Assembly: GCA_020634875.1 (NCBI GenBank)
Contig: JACKAX010000022.1
Span: 1 to 58,419, forward strand
Source of the DNA: Anaerolineales bacterium
GTDB taxonomy: Bacteria; Chloroflexota; Anaerolineae; Anaerolineales; JABWBV01
Length of the DNA stretch: 58,419 nucleotides
Direction of reading: 5' to 3'
Below the pieces are notes generated by a model. It was not told the DNA's origin. It was given only the letters and a program-made list of their open reading frames with translations, and searched no databases. Positions 10,619 through 20,738 of this stretch are shown in pieces (the stretch's first letter is position 1; each line of letters opens with the position of its first letter). A program made the position numbers and the translations under genes.

Positions 10619-12013
10619 ATGAAAAAAATGTTTTTGTTTCTTGCGCTCCTTTTGCTGGGGGTGATTGCGGTCACTACGTTTGCACGGCCTGAGGCGTTGT
10701 CTCGACAACATGATCCGGTAGTGATTACCGGTGTACAAATGCCTGATTTACTTGGAACAGCAACGGAGGAAATTTTTGTTTATGCCTTCCTGGGAGGCAC
10801 TCCTACGCAAATCCCATTTCAAGTAGACGAGCAGAATGCGGACGGGATGTTTGTTCCCAATGGAGACGGGTTTTTAGGGGAAACGGAAGAATTGGTATTT
10901 ATGGCCGCTGATGCAGGAGATTATGAAGCCGACCCGTTGCTTTCTACCCCCAGTGGGGATATTTACCCGGCCTACGTGGTGGCGCTGTCCGATCCCCTGT
11001 CCAGCGACCAGGCGTGGGCCTATGTGTATACATCCCCCGATCTGACACCCTTGTTCGCCAGCGATTACGTGAGCTACGATGCTGGGAATGACCGCATTAC
11101 TAGTCCGGAGGTGTATAGTGCTGGGTTCAACGCGACCAATAGTTTCCGCGATTACCTGACGTTGGGAGGAGGACCGGACATTTTGGACCGGGATAAGATT
11201 CGGCTGGATGGATATTACATTTCACCTATCTTTAATTTTCACTTGACGGAAAATGATGTCACCAAAGATGGCGTTCATGCGATTGATGGCCCGGTGCGCG
11301 TGACCCGTGTGGTATCCAGCACGATCGTTCTGGGAACTACAGAAATAACAGGTACAGGGACTACGTTTTTCTATGGGCCACTCATTGTTCAGTCAATTTC
11401 CCTGACTACTCCACCCTCGCCCACCGTGATACAAAACTTGAGAAACTCCACCGATTTCAACGTTGCCGCGACTGGGATGGCGTACTACGATCCCAATAAT
11501 TTTGCAGGAGTAACCATTGACGGCACCCCCGACACTTTGACAACATCGCCTGCCGCCGAATGGCAACAAGTAAGTGGAGCAGACGGCACAATGATCACCA
11601 TGGTGAATTTGCCCGATTCGCTTTCCGGGATGAGTACTTATTACAAAGATAACAGTACTAATGATCCCGCCGACACAGGCGATCATCTCTCTTACGGAGA
11701 TAATGGATTTCAGGTGACAAATCCTCCGCAGAATCAATTATATGAGTTGCTACTGGAAACGATCTTCTTAAGCGGTAATCAACCCAATGTGGGGTTAACA
11801 TATTTCAATGAATACCTTCATCCGTTGGATGTACAGGTAACGGCCTTTGGCGTTCCTACGCTAACCCCTACTCCTACTGCGACCGAAACAATGACGCTAA
11901 CCCCAACAAACACCTCTACACCAACACTGACACCAACCACAACATCTACACCCACCCCACCTCCCACACCGGAAACCAAATTTTTTTTGCCTCTACTGAT
12001 AAATGGAAAATGA
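10619..12013 (+). CDS. Secreted protein with Thr/Pro-rich stalk and C-terminal FFLPLL motif
   Basis: I do not recognise the main domain. The 464-residue protein starts with a signal peptide (hydrophobic residues 4-20, cleavage near TTFARP), followed by about 400 residues rich in Asp, Gly, Thr and Ser that look like extracellular beta structure. From about residue 412 there is a repetitive Thr/Pro tract, and it ends FFLPLLINGK. A similar tail (MFLPTISNG) closes the secreted protein at 20739-21419. The ATG at 10619 has a TTGGAG ribosome-binding site; an in-frame TTG at 10607 overlaps that site. A cell-surface location is likely; the function is unknown. Confidence 0.75.
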   Translation: MKKMFLFLALLLLGVIAVTTFARPEALSRQHDPVVITGVQMPDLLGTATEEIFVYAFLGGTPTQIPFQVDEQNADGMFVPNGDGFLGETEELVFMAADAGDYEADPLLSTPSGDIYPAYVVALSDPLSSDQAWAYVYTSPDLTPLFASDYVSYDAGNDRITSPEVYSAGFNATNSFRDYLTLGGGPDILDRDKIRLDGYYISPIFNFHLTENDVTKDGVHAIDGPVRVTRVVSSTIVLGTTEITGTGTTFFYGPLIVQSISLTTPPSPTVIQNLRNSTDFNVAATGMAYYDPNNFAGVTIDGTPDTLTTSPAAEWQQVSGADGTMITMVNLPDSLSGMSTYYKDNSTNDPADTGDHLSYGDNGFQVTNPPQNQLYELLLETIFLSGNQPNVGLTYFNEYLHPLDVQVTAFGVPTLTPTPTATETMTLTPTNTSTPTLTPTTTSTPTPPPTPETKFFLPLLINGK

Positions 12014-12109
12014 ATTTTTTAGGAAATTACCTTAAAAAATGTTCTCGATTGAGGTCTCTTGCGTTAATATATTAAGAGAAATCATTTTTTGCAATTAAAG
12101 AGCTAATTT

Positions 12110-14392
12110 ATGAAGATCCACCCTTATTCCGGCTTTGGGAGGTGGTTTTTACAATCCCTGCTGATCTTTTTTTTCAGTCTGGCTTTGTTTTTGCCCGCCC
12201 ACGCCCAAACATCTAACCCTGAAACCCCGGAGGACGCAATCCCCACAGGGCTTACTACAGTAGATGACTGGTTCTGGCAAAATCCCTTGCCTCAGGGACA
12301 CACTTTGCGCGGCATCAGTTGTCCATCCACCACCCTCTGCAAAATTGTTGGGGAAAGCGGTACCATTCTTTCGTGGGATGGCTTAACTTTCCAGGCAGAT
12401 ACTTCCGGGATTACCACACACCTTTTTGGTGTTTTCTGTCCAACAACAAGTTTATGTAAAGCGGTAGGCCAGGATGGCGTGATCTTATCTTGGGATGGAG
12501 CCAAATGGAGCCAGGATGTATCTGTCACAACCTTAGCGCTCAATGGGGTACATTGTCCAAGTTCTGTAGTATGCAAAGCTGTCGGCGCAAATGGCACAGT
12601 ATTATCGTGGAATGGGACTGTCTGGAGTACAGATACCGTCCCGACCCCCAATTCTCTTTATGGCATTTCATGTCCAGCTACTAACCGATGTAAAGCAGTT
12701 GGCGATGGTGGGGTCATCATCGCCTGGAATGGGAGCAATTGGGCGCTTAATAATTCCGCCTCTGCTCCAACCCTTTACCGTGTTTCGTGCCCAGGCACCA
12801 ACCTTTGCAAAGCTGTAGGCGATTCCGGAGCCATCCGCACCTGGACAACCGGAACCAATTGGACCGCAGAAGGGGCCGGCCTTACAATGGAAAATCTTTA
12901 TGGCGTCTCTTGTCCTTCCACAAGCCTTTGTAAAGCAGTTGGCGCAAGCGGTAGAATTCTTACTTGGAATGGCTCTGGGTGGAGTATCGAAACATCCAAC
13001 ACAACGCAACCCCTTTACGGAATCTCCTGCCCAAGCACGAGCCTTTGCAAAAGTGGAGGTGATTTTGGAACCCTCCTCACTTGGAACGCCGGGCTTTGGA
13101 GTGTAGACACAACAGGGCCTTTGACTGTTTTATATAGCTTTAGTTGTCCATCGAGCAGTTACTGCAAAACAGTAGGGCAAAGTAGCACAGTTTATACCTG
13201 GAATGGCACAAGCTGGACACCTGATGCAAACAATTTTGATACACGCATTACCCTCGTTGGAATTTCCTGCGCTACCTCGAGTTTTTGTAAGACGGTTGGT
13301 GTATTTGGGGTGATCCATTCTTGGGATGGCAATGCCTGGAGTGATGATTTCTCAGGCACAACAGGCTCGTTCCGAGGCGTTTCGTGCCCGACATCTTCAC
13401 TCTGTAAAGCTGTCGGGGCCACCGGTTTGGTCCGGAGCTGGACTTCGGGCAATACTTGGACAGTAGATTCTTCAGGGACGACAAAGACTCTTTATGGTGT
13501 CTCCTGTCCCGCAGCAAATTATTGTAAAGCGGTAGGGGCTACGGGAACCATTCGCACGTGGACAGGAGGAACAAACTGGACAGCGGATAATTCGGGAACA
13601 ACCAGTGATATTTACGCTATTTCATGTATTTCTGCCAGTGAATGTAAAGCTGTGGGCGTTGGCGGTCTCATGCTTTCATGGAACGGAAGCAGTTGGAGTT
13701 CATATCCCGCCCTTACGGCCCAAAATCTGAATGGGATTTCTTGTGTTTCTGCGAATGCTTGTAAGGCAGTGGGAGCAGGGGGAACTATGCTTACCTGGAA
13801 TGGCAGTAATTGGACCTTAGAAGGTTTCCTTACCTCTAACGCTCTTTATGGTGTAGCCTGCCCGGTAGCAACAATGTGCAAAGCTGGCGGAAATGGAGGT
13901 ACGATTCTAGGCATGGCTCAGCAAACTTTGACCGATGTGAGTACGGGTTTTTCCCTGAATATTTTTAACGACGCCGGGTGTTTGGTAGCGTTGAGCGCAC
14001 AGGAATTTCAAACCAATCACCCCAATGCGTCTGTGCCTTTGGAAACTGGCCGCTATTGGTCGCTCAGTTCGGCAACGTGTTCCAGTGGGTTTACCGGTTC
14101 GCTTACTATTCCAGTCACTTTCCCCCCAGATGATCAGGACAAGGTTTGTCGGTACACTGGGGTGGGCATCATTTGGAACTGTGCCGCCAACGGGTTTACG
14201 GCAACGACCATCTCCCGCGATGGCATCACCGGGTTTTCCGATTGGACAGGAGGAAACAACGCAGGCCCAACAGCGGTGGTGTTAGAAAAACTCTCGGTAC
14301 AAAATGAGAAGACAATAGGGATGGGGCTTCTCGCCAGTGTTTTGGCAATCATCGTCTTAGGATGGCGCTTCTATCGAAGAAATCGCGTCTAA
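12110..14392 (+). CDS. Secreted 14-repeat, cysteine-paired beta-propeller protein
   Basis: This 760-residue protein has a signal peptide ending near AHAQ and 14 consecutive repeats of about 39 residues between roughly residues 60 and 605. A typical repeat reads GISCPSTSLCKAVG, then a Gly-rich turn, TWNGS and W. Nearly every repeat has two Cys six residues apart, followed by Lys. The unit size and Gly/Trp pattern suggest propeller blades, perhaps two seven-bladed rings, with a disulfide in each blade. A non-repeat domain with several more Cys follows, then a single C-terminal membrane helix and a basic RRNRV tail. It is probably anchored outside the cell. The ligand is unknown. Confidence 0.8.
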   Translation: MKIHPYSGFGRWFLQSLLIFFFSLALFLPAHAQTSNPETPEDAIPTGLTTVDDWFWQNPLPQGHTLRGISCPSTTLCKIVGESGTILSWDGLTFQADTSGITTHLFGVFCPTTSLCKAVGQDGVILSWDGAKWSQDVSVTTLALNGVHCPSSVVCKAVGANGTVLSWNGTVWSTDTVPTPNSLYGISCPATNRCKAVGDGGVIIAWNGSNWALNNSASAPTLYRVSCPGTNLCKAVGDSGAIRTWTTGTNWTAEGAGLTMENLYGVSCPSTSLCKAVGASGRILTWNGSGWSIETSNTTQPLYGISCPSTSLCKSGGDFGTLLTWNAGLWSVDTTGPLTVLYSFSCPSSSYCKTVGQSSTVYTWNGTSWTPDANNFDTRITLVGISCATSSFCKTVGVFGVIHSWDGNAWSDDFSGTTGSFRGVSCPTSSLCKAVGATGLVRSWTSGNTWTVDSSGTTKTLYGVSCPAANYCKAVGATGTIRTWTGGTNWTADNSGTTSDIYAISCISASECKAVGVGGLMLSWNGSSWSSYPALTAQNLNGISCVSANACKAVGAGGTMLTWNGSNWTLEGFLTSNALYGVACPVATMCKAGGNGGTILGMAQQTLTDVSTGFSLNIFNDAGCLVALSAQEFQTNHPNASVPLETGRYWSLSSATCSSGFTGSLTIPVTFPPDDQDKVCRYTGVGIIWNCAANGFTATTISRDGITGFSDWTGGNNAGPTAVVLEKLSVQNEKTIGMGLLASVLAIIVLGWRFYRRNRV

Positions 14393-14418
14393 ACGTAATT
14401 GATAAAAAGAAGTAAGCC

Positions 14419-14458
14419 ATATGGGTCTCGCACGATGTTGTGCAAGACCCATATTTTA
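14419..14458 (+). terminator. Intrinsic terminator after the propeller gene
   Basis: A long hairpin (14419-14428 with 14445-14454, extended by GCAC/GTGC inside) is followed by a T-rich tail. Confidence 0.85.
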
Positions 14459-14488
14459 TGGGGGGAATTTCCACCCTTTCCTGGTGAA

Positions 14489-14518
14489 TTGCCAGAATCA
14501 TTTTCCCACTGCTATAAT
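14489..14518 (+). promoter_or_regulatory. Promoter of the P-type ATPase gene
   Basis: TTGCCA and TATAAT are 18 bases apart. The predicted transcript has a leader of about 75 bases before the ATG at 14601. Confidence 0.6.
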
Positions 14519-14600
14519 CAACCCGTCTCGTCTCACACATCAAACGCTTTTGCTGTGCGCTTCTAACATCTGTTAATATCCCTCTTCATCAGGAATATTC

Positions 14601-17402
14601 ATGTCCTCTGCTTCTCCTTCCCAAAACACCCTATCTAACCACGCCATCCCAATTGAAGATGTCCTCAAAAACCTGAACACCTCCGCAGAAAAAGGCCTCA
14701 CCACCGCCGAAGCCCAACAACGCCTCGCCACCCTCGGCCCCAACCAACTCGCCGAAGCCCCGCCCCCTACCATCTGGCAACTGCTTTGGGATCAGATCAA
14801 CTCCTTCGTGATCTGGCTGTTGCTTGCCGCGGTTCTGATTTCAGCCGTGCTTGGGGATTGGGCCGAAGCCCTCGCCATCCTGCTGATCATCGTTCTCAAC
14901 GCCGCCCTGGGCGTGGTGCAAGAACGTCGCGCAGAACAGGCACTCGCCGCCCTCCGCAAAATGGCCTCCCCCGACGCCATCGCCATCCGCGACGGACACC
15001 GCCAAACCGTCCCTGCGCGGGAAGTCGTCCCCGGCGATGTGGTCCTGCTCGAAGCGGGCAACTACATCCCCGCCGACCTGCGCCTGCTCGAAACGTTCAA
15101 CCTCCGCGTCGAAGAAGCCGCCCTCACCGGCGAATCCCTCCCCGCCAACAAAGACACCGTCCGCCCGCTCCAACATGACATTCCCCTCGGCGACCGGCGC
15201 AACTCCGCCTTCATGGGCACGGTGGTTTCCTATGGGCGCGGCAAAGGCGTCATCACCCACACGGCGATGGACACCCAAATCGGGCGCATCGCCCAAATGC
15301 TCCAGGCCGTCGAAACCGAAGAAACCCCGCTCCAGAAACGGCTGGATGAGTTGGGAAAAACGTTGGGGTACGCTGCCCTCGCACTATGTGGTGTGGTCTT
15401 TTTCCTGGGTTGGTGGCGCGGCGAAGATCCGCTCACCATGTTCCTCGTCGCGGTCAGTCTCGCCATCGCCGCCGTACCGGAGGGTTTGCCTGCGGTTGTC
15501 ACCATCGCTCTCGCCCTAGGGATGCGGGAAATGGTCAAACGCAACGCCCTTATCCGCCGCCTATCCTCCGTCGAAACGCTCGGCTCCGCAACCGTCATCT
15601 GCTCCGACAAAACCGGGACCCTTACCCAAAATGCCATGACCGTCACCCGCCTATGGGTAGACGGTCAATTTTTTGAAATCACCGGCACGGGCTACACCCC
15701 CAAAGGCGATTTCCGCGTAGATGGGAAACAGGTGCACATGCGCGATTATCCCGGCGCGTTGACCGCCCTTTGGATTGGCGCACTCAACAACGACGCCCTG
15801 TTGGAAATGGAAAACGAACACAGTCAAGAACCGACGGTGCGCGTGGTGGGTGACCCGACCGAAGCCGCTCTGCTCGTCGCCGCCGCCAAAGCTGGGTCGT
15901 TGCAACAAGCCCTCGCCTCCTCCTACCCGCGCATTCAGGAAATCCCTTTTGACTCCGCGCGCAAACGCATGGTCACGTTCCACGAAGTGCGCGACCCACA
16001 CACCGAAGATATTTCTCCGTTTACCGAAGCCCAAAAGCGCGTCCATGTTGCGATTCTCAAAGGCGCACCCGATCTGGTCTTGGGGCTGTGTACTCATTTT
16101 CAGGCGATGGACGACAACCCGCGTCCGCTTACGCCTGAAAAACGGCAGGCGATCCTGTCTGCCAACGACCGGATGACGGGCGAGGCGTTGCGCGTGCTTG
16201 GCGTGGCTTATCGCGTGGTCCATGGGGTCCCGGATGAAGTGACCCCCGAAACGGTGGAACACGATCTGATTTTTGCCGGGTTAATCGGGATGATTGACCC
16301 CCCACGCATCGAAGTCCGCCCCGCGTTGGAAAAAGCCGCGCACGCAGGCATCCGCACCGTGATGATTACCGGCGACTATCCGAACACAGCCAGCGCCATC
16401 GCCCAAGCCATCGGCTTGAAAAAGTCCGGCGACGAAGTATTGACCGGGGCCGACCTGAATACAATGGGCCTGCCCGAACTTCAGGAGCACGTCAAACACA
16501 CTGCCGTCTTCGCCCGCGTTTCGCCCGAACACAAAGTTCGTATCGTGGAAGCCCTGCGCGCCAATCAGGAAGTTGTCGCCATGACCGGGGATGGGGTGAA
16601 TGACGCGCCCGCTATCAAACTAGCGGACATCGGCGTCGCGATGGGGGTTACGGGCACGGATGTGGCGAAGGAAACCGCCGACATGGTGCTGACCGACGAC
16701 AACTACGCCAGCATCGTTTCTGCGGTCGAACAGGGGCGGATCATTTATAGCAACATCCGCAAATTTGTTTATTACCTGCTCTCATGCAACCTTTCGGAAA
16801 TCGCGACCATCTCGATTGCCACCTTGATGGGCTTGCCCCATCCGCTCCAGGCCATCCAACTGCTCTGGCTTAACCTGGCAACAGACGGTGCGCCCGCCCT
16901 GGCCCTCGGTGTCGAAAAAGGCGACCCCGATACGATGGATGTCCCCCCCCGTCCCACCGACGAACCCATCATCAACAAACCCCTCCGCTTGGGAATCATC
17001 ACCCAAACGATTTCGCTAACGGCTGTTACGTTAACTGCTTTTTGGCTGGGTTTGCACTATTATCCAAACTTTGGGGATGAGGAAAAGATCATCCAACTCG
17101 CCCGCACGATGGCCTTCATCGCCCTCGCGGGATCGGAATTACCCCTTGCCTTCATCGTCCGCTCCGAGCGGTATTCGCTATTCAAAATTGGTCCCTTCTC
17201 CAACAAGATGATGAACTACGCTGTATTATCATCGCTGGTTTTGCTCCTGGTTGTCATTTACATTCCCTTCTTACAACCTGTTTTTGATACCGTCGCGCTC
17301 GGTTGGGATCAATGGAAATTGCTTCTGCCGATGATTTTTATCCCTGCCGTAATTGCCGAATTCGTCAAAATGTTAAGCGCAAAGAGTTGGACCAAGGCAT
17401 AG
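14601..17402 (+). CDS. P-type (type II) cation-transporting ATPase, probably Ca2+
   Basis: This 933-residue protein is a full-length P2-type ATPase that pumps cations out of the cytoplasm using ATP. It has an N-terminal cation-ATPase domain, the actuator motif TGES (176-179), the phosphorylated Asp336 in DKTGTLTQ, and the hinge motif [10 protein letters not shown] near 661-670. The ten-helix membrane part contains VPEGLPAVV in helix 4 and [13 protein letters not shown] in helix 6, which match calcium pumps of the PacL/SERCA kind better than Na/K or H pumps. It has no heavy-metal-binding domains. It has its own promoter and terminator. Calcium as substrate is inferred from those motifs; Mn2+ is possible. 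Confidence 0.93.
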   Translation: MSSASPSQNTLSNHAIPIEDVLKNLNTSAEKGLTTAEAQQRLATLGPNQLAEAPPPTIWQLLWDQINSFVIWLLLAAVLISAVLGDWAEALAILLIIVLNAALGVVQERRAEQALAALRKMASPDAIAIRDGHRQTVPAREVVPGDVVLLEAGNYIPADLRLLETFNLRVEEAALTGESLPANKDTVRPLQHDIPLGDRRNSAFMGTVVSYGRGKGVITHTAMDTQIGRIAQMLQAVETEETPLQKRLDELGKTLGYAALALCGVVFFLGWWRGEDPLTMFLVAVSLAIAAVPEGLPAVVTIALALGMREMVKRNALIRRLSSVETLGSATVICSDKTGTLTQNAMTVTRLWVDGQFFEITGTGYTPKGDFRVDGKQVHMRDYPGALTALWIGALNNDALLEMENEHSQEPTVRVVGDPTEAALLVAAAKAGSLQQALASSYPRIQEIPFDSARKRMVTFHEVRDPHTEDISPFTEAQKRVHVAILKGAPDLVLGLCTHFQAMDDNPRPLTPEKRQAILSANDRMTGEALRVLGVAYRVVHGVPDEVTPETVEHDLIFAGLIGMIDPPRIEVRPALEKAAHAGIRTVMITGDYPNTASAIAQAIGLKKSGDEVLTGADLNTMGLPELQEHVKHTAVFARVSPEHKVRIVEALRANQEVVAMTGDGVNDAPAIKLADIGVAMGVTGTDVAKETADMVLTDDNYASIVSAVEQGRIIYSNIRKFVYYLLSCNLSEIATISIATLMGLPHPLQAIQLLWLNLATDGAPALALGVEKGDPDTMDVPPRPTDEPIINKPLRLGIITQTISLTAVTLTAFWLGLHYYPNFGDEEKIIQLARTMAFIALAGSELPLAFIVRSERYSLFKIGPFSNKMMNYAVLSSLVLLLVVIYIPFLQPVFDTVALGWDQWKLLLPMIFIPAVIAEFVKMLSAKSWTKA

Positions 17403-17426
17403 TCCTGGTTCACTGTGATATAAAAT

Positions 17427-17458
17427 AAAAAGCCCCCGAAGTTTTCGGGGGCTTTTTT
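17427..17458. terminator. Bidirectional terminator
   Basis: A 10-bp perfect stem (17431-17440 with 17444-17453) has an A-rich run before it and a T-run after it. It serves the ATPase gene and the convergent thioredoxin gene. Confidence 0.9.
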
Positions 17459-17484
17459 GTAGGTAGGGGAAGAAGTCCGCCTTT

Positions 17485-18081
17485 TTATTGGTTCAACAAT
17501 GGCGCAACGTGCTTCTCCAGCATTTCATAGCTAATTGCCCCCGTCCATGCCAGTTTGACTTGCCCGTTGCGATCCATGACGTATGAACTGGGAAGGTCCA
17601 AATTGCGGAAAGCCTCCAGGGCTTTTTCCTGCGGGTCCAACCAGATGGGAAACGATAACCCGGCATCCTCCAAAAAGAGTTTCACATCCGCTTCGGGACT
17701 GCCCGCTTCGATGCCGACAATCATAAAGCCCTGTTCCTTGTATTTTTGATAAAACAGTTCCAAATCGGGGAGTTCTCGTTTGCATGGGGGGCACCAAATG
17801 GCCCAGTTATTGACCAACACCACCTGCCCGGCATAATCAGACAGGGCAGACGTTTGCCCGGTGACGTCCGTTAACTGCAATTCCGGAGCGGGGAAGTCCA
17901 CTTTGGCGGGGATGACGGAAAGGCTGCTGGAGGAGGAAGCATTCGTATTACTGGAGGTGAGGGCCTCCGCGCGGGGGATGAGTAACACACTGGCAAAGCC
18001 GATCAGGATCAGTCCCACGCCGAGGAGCATTAAGGCGATAGATTTAGAAGTTTTTGGGGAGGAGGAAATTTGAGATTTCAT
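17485..18081 (-). CDS. TlpA-like membrane-tethered thiol-disulfide oxidoreductase
   Basis: This 198-residue protein has an N-terminal membrane anchor (residues 15-36), a Ser/Asn-rich linker and a thioredoxin fold with the active site WCPPC at 96-100. The spacing to a cis-Pro region (DLPSSYVMDRNG) fits the TlpA/ResA group. It should act outside the membrane to reduce or exchange disulfides, for example in cytochrome c maturation or in Cys-rich secreted proteins such as the 14-repeat protein nearby; that link is only inference. No cytochrome maturation genes are adjacent. The next gene upstream, a small membrane protein, is on the same strand 84 bases away. Confidence 0.92.
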   Translation of the reverse strand: MKSQISSSPKTSKSIALMLLGVGLILIGFASVLLIPRAEALTSSNTNASSSSSLSVIPAKVDFPAPELQLTDVTGQTSALSDYAGQVVLVNNWAIWCPPCKRELPDLELFYQKYKEQGFMIVGIEAGSPEADVKLFLEDAGLSFPIWLDPQEKALEAFRNLDLPSSYVMDRNGQVKLAWTGAISYEMLEKHVAPLLNQ

Positions 18082-18165
18082 GAGGCAAACAGAAGATGAA
18101 AAATGTACTTTCCAATGGGAAGTCTTTCGGGGTTATTTTAATAGATGTCAGAGGGATAAGAAAAG

Positions 18166-18447
18166 TTACGGGTTTCTTTTGGGCCAGCCATGCTCCCCTT
18201 CGGATTCCTGGCGAAATTGTTCTTTTCCATAGCGGGAAGCATATCCACCCCAATAGAGTTGGGAGATCATCCCGACCCCACTGATTAAGCCCCCTGTAAA
18301 ACCTAACGCTGCGCCCCAAAGCAGGCCATTTTCAAAGCCGACTCGTCCGGCCAGGGCATATCCTAGCATTCCCAAGACCATCGCCGCAACTACTGTTGCA
18401 ATCAATACGTTTCGAACCAGTAATTTGAAGAAAGTTGTCCAATTCAT
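18166..18447 (-). CDS. Small membrane protein, function unknown
   Basis: A 93-residue protein with two hydrophobic segments (about 11-32 and 39-62), the second Gly-rich, followed by a charged tail ending in GWPKRNP. I do not recognise a family. A weak AAAGG site precedes the ATG, and codon use is like that of the neighbours, so the gene is probably real. It is upstream of the TlpA-like gene on the same strand and may be co-transcribed. Confidence 0.65.
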   Translation of the reverse strand: MNWTTFFKLLVRNVLIATVVAAMVLGMLGYALAGRVGFENGLLWGAALGFTGGLISGVGMISQLYWGGYASRYGKEQFRQESEGEHGWPKRNP

Positions 18448-18493
18448 AGAAGCCTTTGTGGGGTATCCGACAGAGAAATTTTATCATGCGAGG

Positions 18494-18525
18494 AAACAAA
18501 AAGAGACCTCGCTTCCGAGGTCTCT
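18494..18525 (-). terminator. Terminator of the two-domain VOC gene
   Basis: A 10-bp stem (18502-18511 with 18516-18525) is followed on the minus strand by a U-run, encoded by the A-run before 18502. It lies 20 bases past the VOC stop codon. Confidence 0.85.
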
Positions 18526-18546
18526 CTTTTCGATAAAACGTTGTTT

Positions 18547-19389
18547 TTAGGCGGTCAACACCACGCCATTTTGCGAAGGATCGCGCAAGAACCAGCTTTC
18601 GCCTTGCGCTTCCAACGGGATGCCGTTGGCCTGGATTTGCTCGACGGCCTGGGCGAGGGAGGCTTGATCGGGCAGGACAATGCTGAACCAGCGCAACCCG
18701 ATTGAGCCGGGGGGAGGGGGCGGGGCACCGATCCCGTTCCAGGTGTTGATCCCCAGATGGTGGTGGTATCCGCCCGCAGACAGGAATCCGGCGGAGTTGC
18801 CATAGTATTGCATTAAGTCTAGCCCGATCACATCCCGGTAAAACTGGACGGATTGGGGGATGTTCGCGACGTGAAGGTGCATATGGCCTAAGATCGTGTC
18901 GGGGTGGAGACCGGTCCAGGGATCGTCTTGGTGGAGTTCGGCCATGATGCCGTCAAGGTCAATGGGGTCAGTGACCATTTGGAGTTGTCCATTTTCGTAG
19001 GGCCATTCGGTGCGCGGGCGGTCACGGTAGATTTCGATGCCGTTGCCGTCGGGGTCAGGAAGGTAGATGGCTTCGCTGACACCATGATCGGCGAACCCGG
19101 TGACGGGGGTGCGGGTTTCGGCAAGGCGGCGTAGGGTTTGAGCGAGGGCGTGGCGGGAGGGCGTGAGGATGGCAAAGTGATAGAGGCCCGTGTTCCGCGT
19201 GGGGGGGCGGGCGTGGGGGTTTTCGGTCAGGATGAGAAAGGTGCGAGAACCCGCGCCCAGCCAGGCCATGTCTCCTTCCTGGCGTTGGAGGGTCAGGCCG
19301 AGGTTGTTTTGGTAAAAGGCGAGGGATTGTTTGAGGTTGGAAATGGTGAGGGAGACCGCACCGAGGGTAGTTTGGGGAGGGAGGGACAT
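18547..19389 (-). CDS. Two-domain VOC (glyoxalase/extradiol dioxygenase-like) protein, CatE-like
   Basis: This 280-residue protein contains two vicinal-oxygen-chelate modules, about residues 7-125 and 165-280. Metal-ligand candidates are His in LYHFAIL and HMHLHVA and Glu in NGIEIYRD. The YHHHLGINTW segment in the second module is typical of catechol-2,3-dioxygenase-like proteins of the Bacillus CatE/MhqO group, which act in quinone or catechol detoxification. Substrate and cleavage activity are inferred only from family resemblance. A DUF1992 gene lies 60 bases upstream on the same strand, so the two may be co-transcribed. The esterase and second VOC gene across the divergent gap fit a similar detoxification theme. 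Confidence 0.85.
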   Translation of the reverse strand: MSLPPQTTLGAVSLTISNLKQSLAFYQNNLGLTLQRQEGDMAWLGAGSRTFLILTENPHARPPTRNTGLYHFAILTPSRHALAQTLRRLAETRTPVTGFADHGVSEAIYLPDPDGNGIEIYRDRPRTEWPYENGQLQMVTDPIDLDGIMAELHQDDPWTGLHPDTILGHMHLHVANIPQSVQFYRDVIGLDLMQYYGNSAGFLSAGGYHHHLGINTWNGIGAPPPPPGSIGLRWFSIVLPDQASLAQAVEQIQANGIPLEAQGESWFLRDPSQNGVVLTA

Positions 19390-19449
19390 GGGGATTTGTT
19401 ATTTGTTGGTTTGCTGGATTGTTTGTTGACGTGGTGAGTGGGGGGATTT

Positions 19450-19893
19450 TTACCCTGTTTGAAGACGTTCGATTTCGGCATCGGGGTTGAGTTTGAATTT
19501 TTCGAAGCGGGCGTGGGGGATGGCGAGGTTATAGGCTTGGATTTTTTTGTTGAGGGCAGTGATTTGCTCGCGGAAAGCGCGCTCGACGCGGTCCCATTCG
19601 GTTTTGGCCCATGCAGCGTGTTCGCCGACCTGATCGCGCTGGTACACCGCCCAACTGCGGGCGAGGGTGAGGCGGACTTTTGCCAGGGTTTCGTCAATCT
19701 CTTTGCCATCGGCGATCCACGGGAGGGTGAAGTCGTTGTCTTTGAGCAGAGTGTACGCGGCGTCCAGGGCAGGGTCTTGAAAAGGGTTGTCGTTGAGTTT
19801 CAACGGTTTGCCCTTGCCGGGCAAGTTGTCAAATTTGCCCGCACGTCGAGCTTCTTCGATTTGTTGGTCAATACTTTTTTGCCAGTTTTCCAT
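19450..19893 (-). CDS. DUF1992 (DnaJ-homologue-like) family protein
   Basis: A 147-residue cytoplasmic protein whose N-terminal 70 residues (IDQQIEEARRAGKFDNLPGKGKP split across the motif, then LNDNPF) match the DUF1992 domain, annotated elsewhere as DnaJ homologue subfamily C member 28-like. The C-terminal half is a charged helix. It has no J domain, so a direct chaperone role cannot be claimed. A GGAGG site five bases before the ATG supports the start. It heads a leftward unit with the VOC gene and is divergent from the esterase gene. Confidence 0.85.
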   Translation of the reverse strand: MENWQKSIDQQIEEARRAGKFDNLPGKGKPLKLNDNPFQDPALDAAYTLLKDNDFTLPWIADGKEIDETLAKVRLTLARSWAVYQRDQVGEHAAWAKTEWDRVERAFREQITALNKKIQAYNLAIPHARFEKFKLNPDAEIERLQTG

Positions 19894-19912
19894 TGCGGCC
19901 TCCGTCCGACCA

Positions 19913-19937
19913 GACCTGACAGAAAACCTGGCAGGTC
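19913..19937. repeat. Short intergenic inverted repeat
   Basis: GACCTGACAG and CTGGCAGGTC form a 10-bp imperfect stem (one mismatch) around a five-base A-rich loop, in the gap between two divergent genes. It is not followed by a T-run, so it is unlikely to be a terminator. Confidence 0.6.
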
Positions 19938-20014
19938 AAACATTGGTGAAACTTTAGCAAAATTGAGCAACTGAGTCAAGATGTGGTTTAATGCGAGGGA
20001 GGAGTTATGTGAAT

Positions 20015-20722
20015 ATGCTTAAGTTTTTCCCAACCCTTTTCCTGGGACGTCCCCTGTTGCAAGCGGGTAAACCCCTCGCGGAAGCCAAAGCCGCCATGAT
20101 TCTGATCCACGGACGAGGGGCTAACGCCCGCGCCATTCTCGGCCTGTACACCGTGCTTCCTCACCCGGACATGGCCTATCTTGCCCCAGAAGCGTTAGAC
20201 GGGTCATGGTATCCGTACAGTTTTCTCTCCCCTACTGAGCGGAACGAACCTTATTTAAGCGAGGCCTTGCAAATGATCGCCGCCCTCGTCGCGCAGGTGG
20301 AGGAGGCCGGGATTCCCCCGGAAAGGATCATTCTGGGTGGGTTTTCGCAGGGGGCGTGTCTGGCGAGTGAGTTTGTCGCCCGGCACGCGCGGCGGTATGG
20401 GGGTTTGTTGGTATTCAGCGGCGGGGTAATTGGGCCATTGGGCACCCCGCGAAATTATCCCGGTTCGCTGGAGAGTACGCCTGTCTTCATCGGGTGCAGT
20501 GATGTGGACGAACACATTCCCCTCGAACGAGTTCATGAAACCGCGGAGGTGTTTACCCAATTGGGAGCACGCGTCACAAAGAAGATTTATCCCGGCATGG
20601 GTCACACGGTCAACAAAGACGAGGTGGATCATGCACGGGAAATTGTGAAGGAGGTCGTCACATCCTTCACGGAAAAAATTGGTAAATTGTCGGGCTTGCC
20701 TCTTCACGGAAAAGCCCATTAA
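20015..20722 (+). CDS. Phospholipase/carboxylesterase family alpha/beta hydrolase
   Basis: This serine hydrolase of the acyl-protein thioesterase/MhqD group has about 235 residues. It has the oxyanion segment LIHGRGANA (30-38), the nucleophile Ser111 in GGFSQGA, Asp in SDVDEHIPL and the catalytic His in GMGHTVN. No signal peptide is present. A strong GGGAGGAG site (19997-20004) precedes two possible starts, GTG 20009 and ATG 20015; the ATG has the better spacing. The gene runs in the same direction as a secreted protein, a VOC protein and a SLATT-like gene with short gaps, so an operon is likely. A diverged remnant of the same family lies at 24412. Confidence 0.9.
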   Translation: MLKFFPTLFLGRPLLQAGKPLAEAKAAMILIHGRGANARAILGLYTVLPHPDMAYLAPEALDGSWYPYSFLSPTERNEPYLSEALQMIAALVAQVEEAGIPPERIILGGFSQGACLASEFVARHARRYGGLLVFSGGVIGPLGTPRNYPGSLESTPVFIGCSDVDEHIPLERVHETAEVFTQLGARVTKKIYPGMGHTVNKDEVDHAREIVKEVVTSFTEKIGKLSGLPLHGKAH

Positions 20723-20738
20723 TCTTAAGGAGTTTGAA

